Shown here: positions 26,360 through 36,295 of the stretch, piece by piece | Layout: each line of letters starts with the position of its first letter | Position numbering within the stretch: position 1 is the stretch's first letter | From: Sulfuricurvum kujiense DSM 16994 | GTDB lineage: Bacteria; Campylobacterota; Campylobacteria; Campylobacterales; Sulfurimonadaceae | Direction of reading: 5' to 3' | DNA length: 64,000 bases | Assembly: GCF_000183725.1 (NCBI RefSeq) | Contig: NC_014762.1 | Coordinates: forward strand, 620,001 to 684,000 | Made by a program: the position numbers and the translations under genes | Notes under the pieces: generated by a model | Told to the model about the DNA's origin: nothing | The model's input: the letters and a program-made list of their open reading frames with translations, nothing else | Database searches by the model: none

Positions 26360-28867
26360 TTACTCTCCTACCAATTTTGCAATTATTTCGCGCGCATTAT
26401 CGCACATCCTGTTTTGTTTTTCAATTAAGAAGTGGTCTCGTGCCATATTTTTATTGGTATGGATTTTTGCGGTAGCAATATTGATCTGTGCTTCGTCAAA
26501 ACATTGGACAAAATAGGCTAAAAGACCCCGCTGATTCGTCGTATTGAGGTTAAGCTGCGCGTAATGGATGGAATGTTCGCAATCGAGGGTAATTTCGTTC
26601 GGTTTGATAACCGGTTTTGGGAGGTTGAGTTTTTTTGTCATATCAAACGCCTCTTCGACAATAATCTCAATCTGCTCCATCGTCCCATCTAACGGGCGTT
26701 GCAGAAATTCGATCTTAAAGTATTTGATACCGTCGAACAGAGTGAAAATGTCCATCGACGCGACATCCAGATAACTGAGTTTTCCGAGCAGATAGCCGAG
26801 ATTCAAAGGGATGCGTCGGAAGATATGGATAACCAGCCCCCCTTCGATATTGAGCTGATAGGTGAAAGTTTGGCATTCAAACGCCTCTTTGGAGATATTG
26901 ACAATCTCACTGGGGGTGTGTTTGAAAAAGAAAAGATTCGATTCGATAGAGAGCACTTTTTTTTGTTCACTTTTCGAAAGCAGGCAAAATTCAGGATCGT
27001 GATTAAGACGTTTTTCTTTATTAACCCGCTTGATAGCATCGGTGATCCGATCATTTTGGGAAGCAATTTCAAGTGAAGCTTCATACAGTTCATGAAGCAA
27101 ATTGGCGCCGAAACTGGTATAGGTTCCGCTTCCGACGCCGTTGATATCGGCATAAGTCAAGATGTAAAGCAGAGTCAAATTTTCAGGAGTTTTGACTTTG
27201 GACATAAATTGATAGAGCGTTTTTTCGTTGTAAAGGTTTTCGCGATAAGCGACATTGCTCATTAATATATGATGGCGGACGAGCAATGCTCCCCGATCCA
27301 ATTGCTGGGAGGGGAGCTTGAGGTTTTTAAGAAAAGGGATAATGAGTTTTGCACCCACTTCCGAGTGATCTTGTTTACGTCCTTTGCCTGTATCATGCAG
27401 TAATATTACGGATTTGAGAAGGACTTTATCCGATGTGCTCAAAGGCAGATAGAGCGCTTCGACATACGGGTCTTTAATATTTTCAAGGGCTTCAATGCAT
27501 TTAATGGAGTGTAAATCGACCGGATAATGGTGATAGCCGTCAAACTGCGGCAAATGAAGTACTTTTTTAAAGGCGCCGATGAGGTGATGCAATATTCCCG
27601 CATCATAAAAAAGTTTAACAATAACATAAAAATGGCGTCGTTCAAAAAGCTTCCGAAGCAACGTATAGGTTTTAGCCCTCAACGGATGTTTAATAGCGGT
27701 ATAGGTGAAATGGAAAAGGACGCTTGAATCAAATATCCATTCTCGGTCGTCTAAGTTTACAAGCAGTTCCAAAAGGAAATCGATCGAAGGTGTTGCAATG
27801 TTATAAGAGGCGTATAATGCATCGTCGACACGGTAAAATCCTTTTTGTATTCTCCCCGACCGGAGAACGGAAACCTGTGACGCATCATGAAGGTAGAGGC
27901 GTGCCATTTTTTTAACATAAATCTGAGTGAAGTTGTTAATTCGCCATTGCGCTTCCAATAAACGGCTGACCAGTTTACGCTCATCAGAGAACCCGAGCAT
28001 TTGAGCGATGCGCGGCATATAATCGAGGACGAGCTGGTCTTGCTGCTTGCCGCTGAGCAAATGCAAAGCACTTCGGACACGAAATAAAAGTTCTAAAGCG
28101 ATTCGGTATTCACGGTATTGATCATCATTAAAAAGCTTTCCGCTCAACTCTTTGAGACTATTGACCCCGTAAATAGTTTTGGCAATCCAATACAGCAGCT
28201 GCGAATCGCGTAATCCGCCAACTCCCTCTTTAATCTGAGGCTGCATCGAAAAAGGAAATTTACGACGGCGGGCATCAGCTTCCTCGATTTTGGCCATAAT
28301 AAATTCTTTGGGGCTATCGTGACGGATAGCCGTAAGTTTATTTTGTACCGTACTCCAGGTAAAAGGTGAACCTATGATAAGGCGTGATTCCATCATTGCC
28401 GTTTTAATGGTTATATCTTCGCGCGATGCACCCAGCAAATCGCCCGCTTCATGGACGCGGTGCCCCAGTTTTAGCCCTGCGTCCCATGCCAGGTAGAGAA
28501 ACTTTTCGATAATGGCGGACGTGTTGTAGCCGTCGTTTTTTTCATACACGATCATAAGGTCGATATCACTGTGGACGCACAGCTGTTCACGTCCGTAGCT
28601 GCCGAGTGCGATAAACGCGACAGGAATCGAACTGCGCATCGGCAAATAGTTGCCGAAAAGTCGACGCAGCACTGTTTTATACATCAGGGAGATAATCGAA
28701 TCGAGCGTTTTAGTATGGATAACGAGAAAATCTTTTCCCTGATTGCGCTCAAAAAGTTCGGGAAGAGAGTTCGTGTAATCGGAAATATAAAGCTTAAAAA
28801 CTTTGGATATCTCAAAATCGCTCGCCTGACGTTCGATGAGGTCTTCAATCTGTTCTGTAATGCTCAT
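26360..28867 (-). CDS. glnD: PII uridylyltransferase / uridylyl-removing enzyme
   Basis: The 835-residue protein has the nucleotidyltransferase motif ALGSYGREQL with Asp101 and Asp103 (DIDLMI), a central HD domain (ILLHDTGKGRKQDHSEVG) for deuridylylation, and ACT-type regulatory sequence at the C-terminus. GlnD senses glutamine and modifies PII proteins, linking nitrogen status to metabolism. It is slightly shorter than the 890-residue E. coli enzyme. A possible -10 (TACAAT read on the minus strand, 28887-28892) precedes it. The operon with glmS couples nitrogen sensing to a glutamine-using enzyme. Confidence 0.9.
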   Translation of the reverse strand: MSITEQIEDLIERQASDFEISKVFKLYISDYTNSLPELFERNQGKDFLVIHTKTLDSIISLMYKTVLRRLFGNYLPMRSSIPVAFIALGSYGREQLCVHSDIDLMIVYEKNDGYNTSAIIEKFLYLAWDAGLKLGHRVHEAGDLLGASREDITIKTAMMESRLIIGSPFTWSTVQNKLTAIRHDSPKEFIMAKIEEADARRRKFPFSMQPQIKEGVGGLRDSQLLYWIAKTIYGVNSLKELSGKLFNDDQYREYRIALELLFRVRSALHLLSGKQQDQLVLDYMPRIAQMLGFSDERKLVSRLLEAQWRINNFTQIYVKKMARLYLHDASQVSVLRSGRIQKGFYRVDDALYASYNIATPSIDFLLELLVNLDDREWIFDSSVLFHFTYTAIKHPLRAKTYTLLRKLFERRHFYVIVKLFYDAGILHHLIGAFKKVLHLPQFDGYHHYPVDLHSIKCIEALENIKDPYVEALYLPLSTSDKVLLKSVILLHDTGKGRKQDHSEVGAKLIIPFLKNLKLPSQQLDRGALLVRHHILMSNVAYRENLYNEKTLYQFMSKVKTPENLTLLYILTYADINGVGSGTYTSFGANLLHELYEASLEIASQNDRITDAIKRVNKEKRLNHDPEFCLLSKSEQKKVLSIESNLFFFKHTPSEIVNISKEAFECQTFTYQLNIEGGLVIHIFRRIPLNLGYLLGKLSYLDVASMDIFTLFDGIKYFKIEFLQRPLDGTMEQIEIIVEEAFDMTKKLNLPKPVIKPNEITLDCEHSIHYAQLNLNTTNQRGLLAYFVQCFDEAQINIATAKIHTNKNMARDHFLIEKQNRMCDNAREIIAKLVGE

Positions 28868-29031
28868 TGGATCTACTTTTTATTTTATTGTAGCGTATAA
28901 TCATTTTTTTTTGGCGTTATGACAGGGTTAAAAAAGAAGCAAATAGCTGTAGTCGTAAACGGTGATTTTAGAAATGGGGCGCGTTGATAAAATAATGATA
29001 CAATTATTCATTAAAGAAAGGGAGAGTGAGG

Positions 29032-29970
29032 ATGGATAGCAGTAGTATTTATCAGAAAGTTTTAGAAATTCATGATCATGCGATGGGTTTATTGCGTTCC
29101 ACCAAAATTCCTCCGTATCCGTCACAATATAAAAAGTTTTTTGATCAGCTTTTTTCAGAAATTGCCGACGAACAGCTCCGTAAAGATCAGGAGAATGTAG
29201 ATCAAAAAGTTCTCGGCGATTCGAAAGAAGATGTAACCAAATACCTTGATATGGTTGAACATTCCGTTGTCTCTTTTATCCAAGCGCATTCGGGCATAGC
29301 ATCCGTTGCTGAGCTGCAGCGCCAATACATCGATACCGCTTCCTCCGAGTCAGCCGATAAATTCGTGACGTTTATCGAAGGGTTGAGTGCACTTAATCAA
29401 ACGATGTCTGATGAACTCGGCAAAGCTCAATTGCAGATTGATTATTTGACGAAAGAGCTGCATGAAGCCCGTTCCGCCCTTACGACCGATCCGTTGACCA
29501 AAGTCGGAAACCGTCAAGGTTTTTCCGAGGATATTGAATCTTCAATCGAAGCGGGCGCGAGCAAACAGCTCTCCATGGTGCTCATGATGATGGATATAGA
29601 CAATTTTAAATTTTTAAACGATGAATACGGTTATGTGGCGGGAGATAAAGTACTTTATTTTATTGCCCAGACGATAAAAGGGATGATCCGCTCCGGAGAT
29701 AAAGTTTACCGTTTCGGAGGAGAAGAGTTCGCCGTTGTTCTTAACCGTTGCGATGTAGCGCAGGCACAGGCGATTGCCGATAAAATTCGTTTAAAAATCG
29801 AAAAAAGCCGTCTGATATATTCGGGTAAAAACGTCCATGTGACGGTTAGTGTCGGAGTAACGGTCCATCAGGCGGGGGATACGTTGGACGATCTTATCGG
29901 ACGTGCCGACAAAGCGCTTTACTGTGCTAAAAAATCGAATAAAAACTGTACGGTACTATTTGATTGGTAA
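29032..29970 (+). CDS. soluble diguanylate cyclase with helical N-terminal module
   Basis: The ATG at 29032 with AAAGGGAGAG upstream gives 312 residues; a GTG six bases earlier is an alternative. The N-terminal 140 residues are helical with no membrane span and contain PPYPSQYKKFFDQLF, a module also present in the minus-strand gene at 49167-50108. The GGDEF domain has GGEEF at 229-233 and the inhibitory site RSGD just before it, so activity and product inhibition are expected. A possible -10 (TACAAT) lies at 28999-29004. No partner gene is evident. Confidence 0.85.
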   Translation: MDSSSIYQKVLEIHDHAMGLLRSTKIPPYPSQYKKFFDQLFSEIADEQLRKDQENVDQKVLGDSKEDVTKYLDMVEHSVVSFIQAHSGIASVAELQRQYIDTASSESADKFVTFIEGLSALNQTMSDELGKAQLQIDYLTKELHEARSALTTDPLTKVGNRQGFSEDIESSIEAGASKQLSMVLMMMDIDNFKFLNDEYGYVAGDKVLYFIAQTIKGMIRSGDKVYRFGGEEFAVVLNRCDVAQAQAIADKIRLKIEKSRLIYSGKNVHVTVSVGVTVHQAGDTLDDLIGRADKALYCAKKSNKNCTVLFDW

Positions 29971-30004
29971 GTTTTAAAATTAAGATGAGCCTTTTTTCTT
30001 TTGC

Positions 30005-30010
30005 TATAAT
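30005..30010 (+). promoter_or_regulatory. putative -10 element of the mqnE-pabA operon
   Basis: TATAAT with an upstream TGC extension and T-rich sequence before it, 31 bases ahead of the mqnE ATG. Confidence 0.5.
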
Positions 30011-30040
30011 GCGCTCAAAATAAAGCACTAAAGATTTACT

Positions 30041-31102
30041 ATGGATTTGATAGCAAAAGTAAAAAATCATGAGAGGCTGAGTTTCGACGAAGCGGTCGCT
30101 TTGTATGATTTAGATCTCTTTACTCTCGGGGGCCTAGCCGATGAACGCCGCAAAGCGTTGCACGGCAAACGTACCTATTTTAATATCAATCGCCATATCA
30201 ATCCGACTAACATCTGTAAAGACGTCTGCAAATTCTGCGCCTACAGTGCCAGCCGAAAAAATCCGAATCCGTACGCGATGAGCCATGAAGAGATTTTATC
30301 AATTACCGACGACATCGTTGAGCGGGATATCAAAGAGGTACACATCGTCTCCGCCCATAATCCCGATACAGGGTTAGAGTGGTATCTGGAAGTGTTCAGC
30401 AAGATCAAAGCGCGTCACCCGCAGCTCCATATCAAAGCCCTCACAGCGGCAGAAGTTCACTTTTTAGCCGAAGAGTACGGCAAAAGCTACGATGAAATTA
30501 TCGATTTGATGATAGCCAACGGTGTCGATTCAATGCCGGGCGGCGGTGCAGAGATTTTCGATGAGAAAGTACGTGATTACATCTGCAAAGGGAAAGTCAA
30601 TTCGCAGCAGTGGCTGGAGATTCACCGCAAATGGCATGAACGTGGGATGAAGTCTAACGTGACGATGCTTTTCGGTCATGTCGAAGAACGTTCGCACAGG
30701 ATCGATCATATGATCCGTATCCGTGATTTGCAAGACGTTACGGGAGGATTTAACTGTTTTATCCCTCTTGTATATCAGATGGAGAACAACTTTTTAAATG
30801 TCAAAGAACCTATCACGGCGCATGAAATTCTTAAAACGATGGCGATAAGCCGAATTGTTCTCGACAATGTTCCGAATCTCAAAGCCTACTGGGTAACTTC
30901 GACGGTCAATTTGGCGCTTGTCGCACAAGAATTCGGGGCGAACGATCTTGACGGAACGATCGAAAAAGAGTCGATCAACTCCGCAGCCGGTGCTAAAAGT
31001 GCGCATGGGGTTAATCTAAGCGAATTTGTTGCCTTGATAAAGAACAGCGGATTCGAGCCGATTGAGCGTGATAGCTTGTATAATACAATTAAAGCATGGT
31101 AA
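30041..31102 (+). CDS. mqnE: aminofutalosine synthase (futalosine menaquinone pathway)
   Basis: The 353-residue radical-SAM enzyme carries INRHINPTNICKDVCKFCAY, with the cluster-binding CxxxCxxC (Cys at IC, VC and FC). It also has the MqnE-like PGGGAEIFDEKVRDYIC and SNVTMLFGHVEE blocks. It joins chorismate-derived 3-enolpyruvyl-benzoate with SAM to give aminofutalosine. Campylobacterota use this route for menaquinone, the quinone on which Nap and the molybdoenzyme in this window would draw. MqnC is the nearest alternative, but the PTNIC and GGAEIF contexts favour MqnE. The next gene begins 10 bases after its stop. Confidence 0.88.
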   Translation: MDLIAKVKNHERLSFDEAVALYDLDLFTLGGLADERRKALHGKRTYFNINRHINPTNICKDVCKFCAYSASRKNPNPYAMSHEEILSITDDIVERDIKEVHIVSAHNPDTGLEWYLEVFSKIKARHPQLHIKALTAAEVHFLAEEYGKSYDEIIDLMIANGVDSMPGGGAEIFDEKVRDYICKGKVNSQQWLEIHRKWHERGMKSNVTMLFGHVEERSHRIDHMIRIRDLQDVTGGFNCFIPLVYQMENNFLNVKEPITAHEILKTMAISRIVLDNVPNLKAYWVTSTVNLALVAQEFGANDLDGTIEKESINSAAGAKSAHGVNLSEFVALIKNSGFEPIERDSLYNTIKAW

Positions 31103-31112
31103 GGAAAACGCA

Positions 31113-31682
31113 ATGATATTAATGATCGACAACTATGATAGTTTTACCTATAACATTGTGCAGTATTGCTTAGAACTCGGAGCCGATTTGAAAATCATCC
31201 GAAACGATGAGATGAGTGTTGAAGAGATTGAAGCGCTTCATCCGGAGAAAATCATTATCTCTCCGGGACCCGCAACGCCTGATGATGCGGGAGTAACGCT
31301 CGATGTAATCCGCCATTTCGCCGATAAAGTTCCTATTCTCGGGATCTGTTTAGGGCATCAAAGCATTGCCCAGGCGTTCGGTGGCAATGTTGTGCGTGCA
31401 GGGCGTATGATGCACGGTAAAACCTCGAAGATGGTACGGGAAGGTGAAACGCCGATTTTTAATAAACTTCCTGAGATGTTTACCGCTACCCGCTACCATT
31501 CCTTGATTGTAGAGCAGGAAAATCTTCCGGAAGTGATTATTCCTACGGCTTACAGTGAAGATGATCATGAGATTATGGCATTGGAAATTAAAGACAAACC
31601 GATTTACGGCGTTCAGTTCCATCCTGAGTCGATCATGAGTGAATTCGGACATGAGATACTGAACAACTTTCTAAAACTATGA
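31113..31682 (+). CDS. pabA: glutamine amidotransferase subunit of anthranilate / aminodeoxychorismate synthase
   Basis: From the ATG with AAGGAAAACGC upstream the protein has 189 residues. It has the class-I amidotransferase motifs: SPGPATPDDAG, the nucleophile in GICLGHQSIAQAFGG, and the His-Glu of VQFHPES. It supplies ammonia from glutamine to chorismate-using enzymes. TrpG and PabA cannot be told apart by sequence alone. There is no trp gene nearby, so the pabA label is tentative; the chorismate link with mqnE upstream is noteworthy. The stop overlaps the next start (ATGA). Confidence 0.85.
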   Translation: MILMIDNYDSFTYNIVQYCLELGADLKIIRNDEMSVEEIEALHPEKIIISPGPATPDDAGVTLDVIRHFADKVPILGICLGHQSIAQAFGGNVVRAGRMMHGKTSKMVREGETPIFNKLPEMFTATRYHSLIVEQENLPEVIIPTAYSEDDHEIMALEIKDKPIYGVQFHPESIMSEFGHEILNNFLKL

Positions 31683-32863
31683 GAGAAAAGGTCTTTTTAT
31701 CCTTAATACTGGGGATTAACTTTTTAATCCTGCTGTTACAGGTTAAAGGACTCTCCATCGGCTTTCACGAAGCAAAAATTTTGTACGGTGAACCTTCGCC
31801 GCTTCAGCTTCTGATCTCTTCTTCTCTCCATTTCTTCGGGCAAAACGATTATGCGCTCAGAGTGCCGATGATCAGTTTGCATCTGCTCTCAGCCCTGTTG
31901 CTTTACGGTATATCCAAACATTACGTTTCGCGTACGGGTGATCGATTATGGATTATACTTATTTATGTCCTTTTACCCGGTGTAACCAGTGCGGCATTGG
32001 TGGTAGATAATGCCGGATTGCTCATTGCATCGCTTTTTTTATTCGGTTATCTGTATTTGAATTACGGCCGCTATGCATTAGGCTTGGTTCCATTTCTCAT
32101 CGGTATCGATCCGGCGTTCGCGTATCTGTTTTTTGCAATAGCAATGTATGGCGTCTATCGAAAAGAGTATGTTTATATCGGGGTAGGGTTAATTTCATTA
32201 TCCATATCGCTCTATTTTTACGGTATTCATATCGGAGGACTGCCCGAAAGTCGTTTTTTGGATGTTTTGGGCGTTTATACGGCTATTTTTTCTCCTATAG
32301 TGTTTCTCTACCTGTTTTATGTTCTTTATCGTCGGATGATTGCCAAAGAATGGGATTTGATTTGGATGATATCCATGAGTGCATTTCTCATTTCCTTGCT
32401 CCTCTCGTTTCGTCAAAAAGTGGAAGTGCAAACATTCGCACCGTTCTTGCTTTTAGCGTTGCCTCTTGCCGCACAAACTTTTTTGCACACCTATCGGATT
32501 CGTTTGCGCGAATTTAGAAGACGCTACCGCATCCTTTTTTACAGTGCATTTTTCCTTTTGATAGTGAATGCGTTGGCCGTCTTTTTCAACCACTACTTTT
32601 ATCACTTCATAAAAAATCCGACACACCATTTTTCGTATTCGATGCATGTTGCTAAAGAGCTCTCAAACCAATTACATCGTAATGATATTCACTGCATAGA
32701 TGCAGACAATGAAAAGCTCCAATTACGGCTTCGGTTTTACGGAATCACTCACTGTGAAAATTATCGTTTGGATAGCGAAAAGGTAAAAGGGGCCAAAAAG
32801 GTTACAATAAGTTACATAAATACACCCATCTATAGAGCGTATGTTACTAAAGTAAACAAATAA
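31679..32863 (+). CDS. polytopic membrane protein, possible family-39-like glycosyltransferase
   Basis: The 394-residue protein has about nine to ten membrane helices. The first loop, between helix 1 and the LLISSSLHFFGQNDYALRVPM segment, contains FHEAKILY; an acidic residue there is typical of the GT39/PMT-like catalytic loop. A short soluble C-terminal tail with two cysteines (HCIDAD, HCENYR) follows. GT39-like enzymes move sugars from polyprenyl carriers on the outer face of the membrane. Translational coupling to pabA is structural; no functional link is apparent. The assignment is a fold-level guess. Confidence 0.6.
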   Translation: MREKVFLSLILGINFLILLLQVKGLSIGFHEAKILYGEPSPLQLLISSSLHFFGQNDYALRVPMISLHLLSALLLYGISKHYVSRTGDRLWIILIYVLLPGVTSAALVVDNAGLLIASLFLFGYLYLNYGRYALGLVPFLIGIDPAFAYLFFAIAMYGVYRKEYVYIGVGLISLSISLYFYGIHIGGLPESRFLDVLGVYTAIFSPIVFLYLFYVLYRRMIAKEWDLIWMISMSAFLISLLLSFRQKVEVQTFAPFLLLALPLAAQTFLHTYRIRLREFRRRYRILFYSAFFLLIVNALAVFFNHYFYHFIKNPTHHFSYSMHVAKELSNQLHRNDIHCIDADNEKLQLRLRFYGITHCENYRLDSEKVKGAKKVTISYINTPIYRAYVTKVNK

Positions 32864-32917
32864 TCATCTTCTTTTTCTTAAATCCCCTCAGAAGTCATTC
32901 AAATTCTCTATAAGTGA

Positions 32918-32923
32918 TATAAT
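32918..32923 (+). promoter_or_regulatory. putative -10 element of aclBA
   Basis: TATAAT preceded by TGA, 31 bases before the aclB start. The gene has a strong GAAGGAG ribosome site. Confidence 0.5.
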
Positions 32924-32954
32924 TTTCGTTAAATAGATTTTCGAAGGAGTTGCA

Positions 32955-34271
32955 ATGGCTCAAAGAGCGATTCGTGAATACGACGGTAAAGCAATTTTCT
33001 CTAAACATTGGGAAAAATACTTCAGTGGGTTTCATTACGGTTTTAAATCAGTATTGGTAACCAATGGTGATGAATTACGTGCATGTGCGCAAAAACACGG
33101 TTTTGAATGGCTAAAACAAGAAGCTTTGGTTGCTAAACCGGATATGCTATTCGGTAAACGCGGTAAAAATGACTTGGTATTGTTCAAAACCAACAAACCG
33201 GGCGATGTAACTCTTGAAGATGCGGCAAAATGGATTGACGAAAAAATTTCTCACGAAACGACTCTTCTCTCGGGACAACACGGAACTTTGACACACTTTA
33301 TCATTGAGCCGTTCACTCCTCACTCACAAGATCAAGAGTACTATATTTCAGCAACGACAGTCGGTGAAGACGATGTTCTTTATCTATCGGCTGAGGGCGG
33401 TATGGAAGTTGAAGAAGGATGGGAAGAGAAAGTTAATGAAGTAACGATTCCTATTACGATGGACGATGCAAACATCGCTCACCTTATCCGTGCCAATGTT
33501 CCTGCGGGAATTCCGGCGGAAAATAAAGAGCGTTTTATCACATTTGCAGAGCAATTTTATAAATTTTACCGTGATTTGAATTTCGCATATCTTGAAATCA
33601 ATCCGATCGTTATGATCGGTAACGATATGCACATCCTTGACCTTGTTGCACGTCTTGATGATACGGCAGGCTTCATGATGGGTGAGTCATGGTGCGGTGC
33701 AGAATTCCCGACGGCATTCGGAATGGAAGACCAATCTCCGGAAGAAAAAGCGATCGCGGAAGCGGACTCGAAATCGGGTGCTTCATTGAAATTGACTATC
33801 CTTAACCCTATGGGACGTATCTGGACGATGGTTGCGGGCGGTGGTGCATCGGTTGTTTATGCCGACACCATTGCTGACCTTTCAGGAAATGTTGCTGATC
33901 TTGCGAACTACGGTGAGTACTCCGGCGGACCGACAACGGGTGAAACGAAATTCTATGCCGACACGGTTTTGGATTTGATGACTCGTCATAAGGATCCGAA
34001 AGGGCGCGATAAAATTCTTATCATCGGCGGTGCGATTGCAAACTTTACCGATGTCGCGAAAACCTTTACCGGTATTATCCAATCGTTTGAAACCTATGCA
34101 GAGAAAATGAAAGCGGTCGGAACCCGTATTTACGTACGTCGCGGCGGACCGAATTATGAAAAAGGTTTGAAAGACATCAAAGAAGCGGCAGACCGTTTGG
34201 GTCTCTATATCGAAGTTTATGGGCCAGAAACACACGTAACGGATATCGTACGTATGGCTCTAGAGAAGTAA
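32955..34271 (+). CDS. aclB: ATP-citrate lyase, small (beta) subunit
   Basis: The 438-residue protein corresponds to the ATP-grasp/citrate-binding part of ATP-citrate lyase: the N-terminal KAIFSKHWEKYF and KPDMLFGKRGKNDLV segments, YLEINPIVM (ATP-grasp acidic pair), and the C-terminal VAGGGASVVYADTI and GPTTGETKFYADTVLDL. With AclA it splits citrate into acetyl-CoA and oxaloacetate using ATP and CoA, the key step of the reductive TCA cycle. The order aclB-aclA is that of Chlorobium and other Campylobacterota. AclA starts 11 bases downstream. Confidence 0.95.
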   Translation: MAQRAIREYDGKAIFSKHWEKYFSGFHYGFKSVLVTNGDELRACAQKHGFEWLKQEALVAKPDMLFGKRGKNDLVLFKTNKPGDVTLEDAAKWIDEKISHETTLLSGQHGTLTHFIIEPFTPHSQDQEYYISATTVGEDDVLYLSAEGGMEVEEGWEEKVNEVTIPITMDDANIAHLIRANVPAGIPAENKERFITFAEQFYKFYRDLNFAYLEINPIVMIGNDMHILDLVARLDDTAGFMMGESWCGAEFPTAFGMEDQSPEEKAIAEADSKSGASLKLTILNPMGRIWTMVAGGGASVVYADTIADLSGNVADLANYGEYSGGPTTGETKFYADTVLDLMTRHKDPKGRDKILIIGGAIANFTDVAKTFTGIIQSFETYAEKMKAVGTRIYVRRGGPNYEKGLKDIKEAADRLGLYIEVYGPETHVTDIVRMALEK

Positions 34272-34281
34272 GGAGAAAAAT

Positions 34282-36099
34282 ATGGGTGCTTTATTTACCA
34301 AAGATACACAAGCAATTTTTTGGAACAACAACGCAAGCGCTATCCAACGTATGTTGGATTACGATTATGTTATCAACCGCACAAAGCCTTCGGTGGCGGC
34401 GATTGTTGCTCCGACATCAGGGAATAAATTTGAGAAATTTTTCTATGGTCCTGATGAGATCATGGTTCCTGTATTTCGTAATACAACAGACGCGGCTGCA
34501 GCGTTTCCTAATGCCGACGTTTTATTGAACTTTGCATCGTTCCGTACAGCATATGATGTAACGATGGAAGCGATCGCTATCAAAGGTCAATTCAAAACAA
34601 TCATGGTAACGGCTGAGGGGATACCTGAGCGTCTTGCACGTAAAATGAACCAGCAGGCACGTGATGCGGGTGTTATCGTAATCGGGCCGGCAACGGTCGG
34701 CGGTATCGCTCCGGGCGGATTTAAAATCGCTAACGTCGGCGGAACGATTGAAAACATCATTAACTCAAAACTTCACCGTGCGGGTTCATGCGGACTTGTA
34801 ACCCGTTCAGGCGGTTTGTTCAATGAACTTTCAAACATCATCTCTATCAATGCCGACGGTATTGCCGAGGGTGTTGCGATCGGTGGAGACCGATTTGTCG
34901 GTTCTGTATTCATTGACAACCTTCTTCGCATGGAGAGCAACCCTGAAGTTAAATATATGGTTCTTCTCGGTGAAGTCGGTGGTACGGAAGAGTACAAAGT
35001 GATCGAAGCGGTAAAAGCCGGAAAAATCAAAAAACCGATTATCGCATGGTGTATCGGTACGATCGCTAAACACTTCAGCTCAGGCGTTCAATTCGGTCAC
35101 GCGGGCGCTTCGGCAAATGCGGATGCGGAAACGGCAGCGGCTAAAAATGAAGCGATGGCTGCAGCAGGTATCCATGTTCCTGCAAGTTTTAATGATCTTC
35201 CTCACACCATTGCGGAAGTTTACGGAAAACTTCGTGCAGCGGGTACAATCGGAGAAATCGTTGAACCTGAATTGCGCTCAGTACCGAAAGTACGCCGTAA
35301 AAAAGAGTTCATTTGTACGATCTCTGATGACCGCGGTGACGAAGCGACTTATGCCGGTTATCCGATCAGCTCAGTTGCTACTCCGGAAACCGGTTTTGGA
35401 ATCGGTGATGTTATTTCATTGCTATGGTTTAAAAAACGTTATCCGAAATGGGCGACGGATTACCTAGAGACGGTTATCAAAACCGTTGCCGATCACGGTC
35501 CTGCCGTTTCGGGTGCGCACAATGCAAAAGTTACCGCGCGTGCGGGTAAAGACGTTATCAGTTCATTGGTAACAGGTTTGCTGACTATCGGACCGCGTTT
35601 CGGCGGAGCGATCGATGATGCGGCAAAATATTTCAAATACGCGAATGACCGCGGTATGAGCCCGGCTGAATTCATCGATTACATGAAAAAAGAGGGTAAA
35701 ACGATTTCAGGTATCGGTCACCGTATCAAATCGGTTCGTAATCCTGACCTTCGTGTATCGGGATTGAAAAAATATGCGGCAGAGCACTTCCCAAGTACTC
35801 CGTTGCTTGATTTCGCTCTAGAAGTAGAAAAATTGACGACGTCTAAAAAAGATAACCTTATCTTGAACGTTGACGGTACTATCGGTATCTTGATGGTTGA
35901 TATGTGGCGCGCACTCGGATACTCTGAAGAAGAGATCGACGGTTTCATCGAAGCGGGTGCGTTGAACGCATTCTTCGTTGTCGGCCGCTCTATCGGATTC
36001 ATCGGACATATTCTTGATGAAAAACGTCTCGGTATGCCGATGTATCGCCATCCGACTGACGATATCCTCTACAACGTCGAACTCGCAGACGAAATTTAA
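34282..36099 (+). CDS. aclA: ATP-citrate lyase, large (alpha) subunit
   Basis: The 605-residue protein has a succinyl-CoA-synthetase-like half with the phosphorylated His273 in FGHAGASANA, and a citrate-synthase-like C-terminal half with GIGHRIKSVRNPD and GFIGHILDEKRLG. AAGGAG precedes the ATG. The subunit carries the phospho-histidine transfer and the citryl-CoA cleavage of the reductive TCA cycle. Its presence with AclB is strong evidence of autotrophy by this route. Several hairpins lie between its stop and the next gene. Confidence 0.96.
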   Translation: MGALFTKDTQAIFWNNNASAIQRMLDYDYVINRTKPSVAAIVAPTSGNKFEKFFYGPDEIMVPVFRNTTDAAAAFPNADVLLNFASFRTAYDVTMEAIAIKGQFKTIMVTAEGIPERLARKMNQQARDAGVIVIGPATVGGIAPGGFKIANVGGTIENIINSKLHRAGSCGLVTRSGGLFNELSNIISINADGIAEGVAIGGDRFVGSVFIDNLLRMESNPEVKYMVLLGEVGGTEEYKVIEAVKAGKIKKPIIAWCIGTIAKHFSSGVQFGHAGASANADAETAAAKNEAMAAAGIHVPASFNDLPHTIAEVYGKLRAAGTIGEIVEPELRSVPKVRRKKEFICTISDDRGDEATYAGYPISSVATPETGFGIGDVISLLWFKKRYPKWATDYLETVIKTVADHGPAVSGAHNAKVTARAGKDVISSLVTGLLTIGPRFGGAIDDAAKYFKYANDRGMSPAEFIDYMKKEGKTISGIGHRIKSVRNPDLRVSGLKKYAAEHFPSTPLLDFALEVEKLTTSKKDNLILNVDGTIGILMVDMWRALGYSEEEIDGFIEAGALNAFFVVGRSIGFIGHILDEKRLGMPMYRHPTDDILYNVELADEI

Positions 36100-36117
36100 C
36101 ACCTATTTTTACACGCC

Positions 36118-36217
36118 ATCGGAAAAAAGTTCCGATTGGCTACGTTAACACTGGGTTTCCTTCGGCAGGAAGCCCATGCACACTTGTGTGCTTTCATCAT
36201 TCACGCAAATCGTGAGT
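36118..36217. repeat. cluster of four short inverted repeats after aclA, including intergenic element copy 1
   Basis: Four separate stem-loops follow each other: 36118-36136 (ATCGGAA/TTCCGAT), 36152-36176 (nine pairs, one of them G-U), 36178-36191 (GCACAC/GTGTGC) and 36199-36217 (TTCACG/CGTGAG region). None is followed by a clean T-run. The segment 36136-36157 (TTGGCTACGTTAACACTGGG and two more bases) matches, with a few transitions, a segment at 53729-53750 and more loosely one near 60575, each preceded by an inverted repeat. Confidence 0.5.
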
Positions 36218-36251
36218 CCCGCTTCTTCTCTCAAAATCTTCTTTCTTTTGT

Positions 36252-36257
36252 TATAAT
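36252..36257 (+). promoter_or_regulatory. putative -10 element of the pseudopilin gene
   Basis: TATAAT after a T-rich stretch, 38 bases before the ATG at 36296. Confidence 0.45.
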
Positions 36258-36295
36258 CGTTTTTTAATGAATTTTGTTTTCTAAAGGTTTCAATT

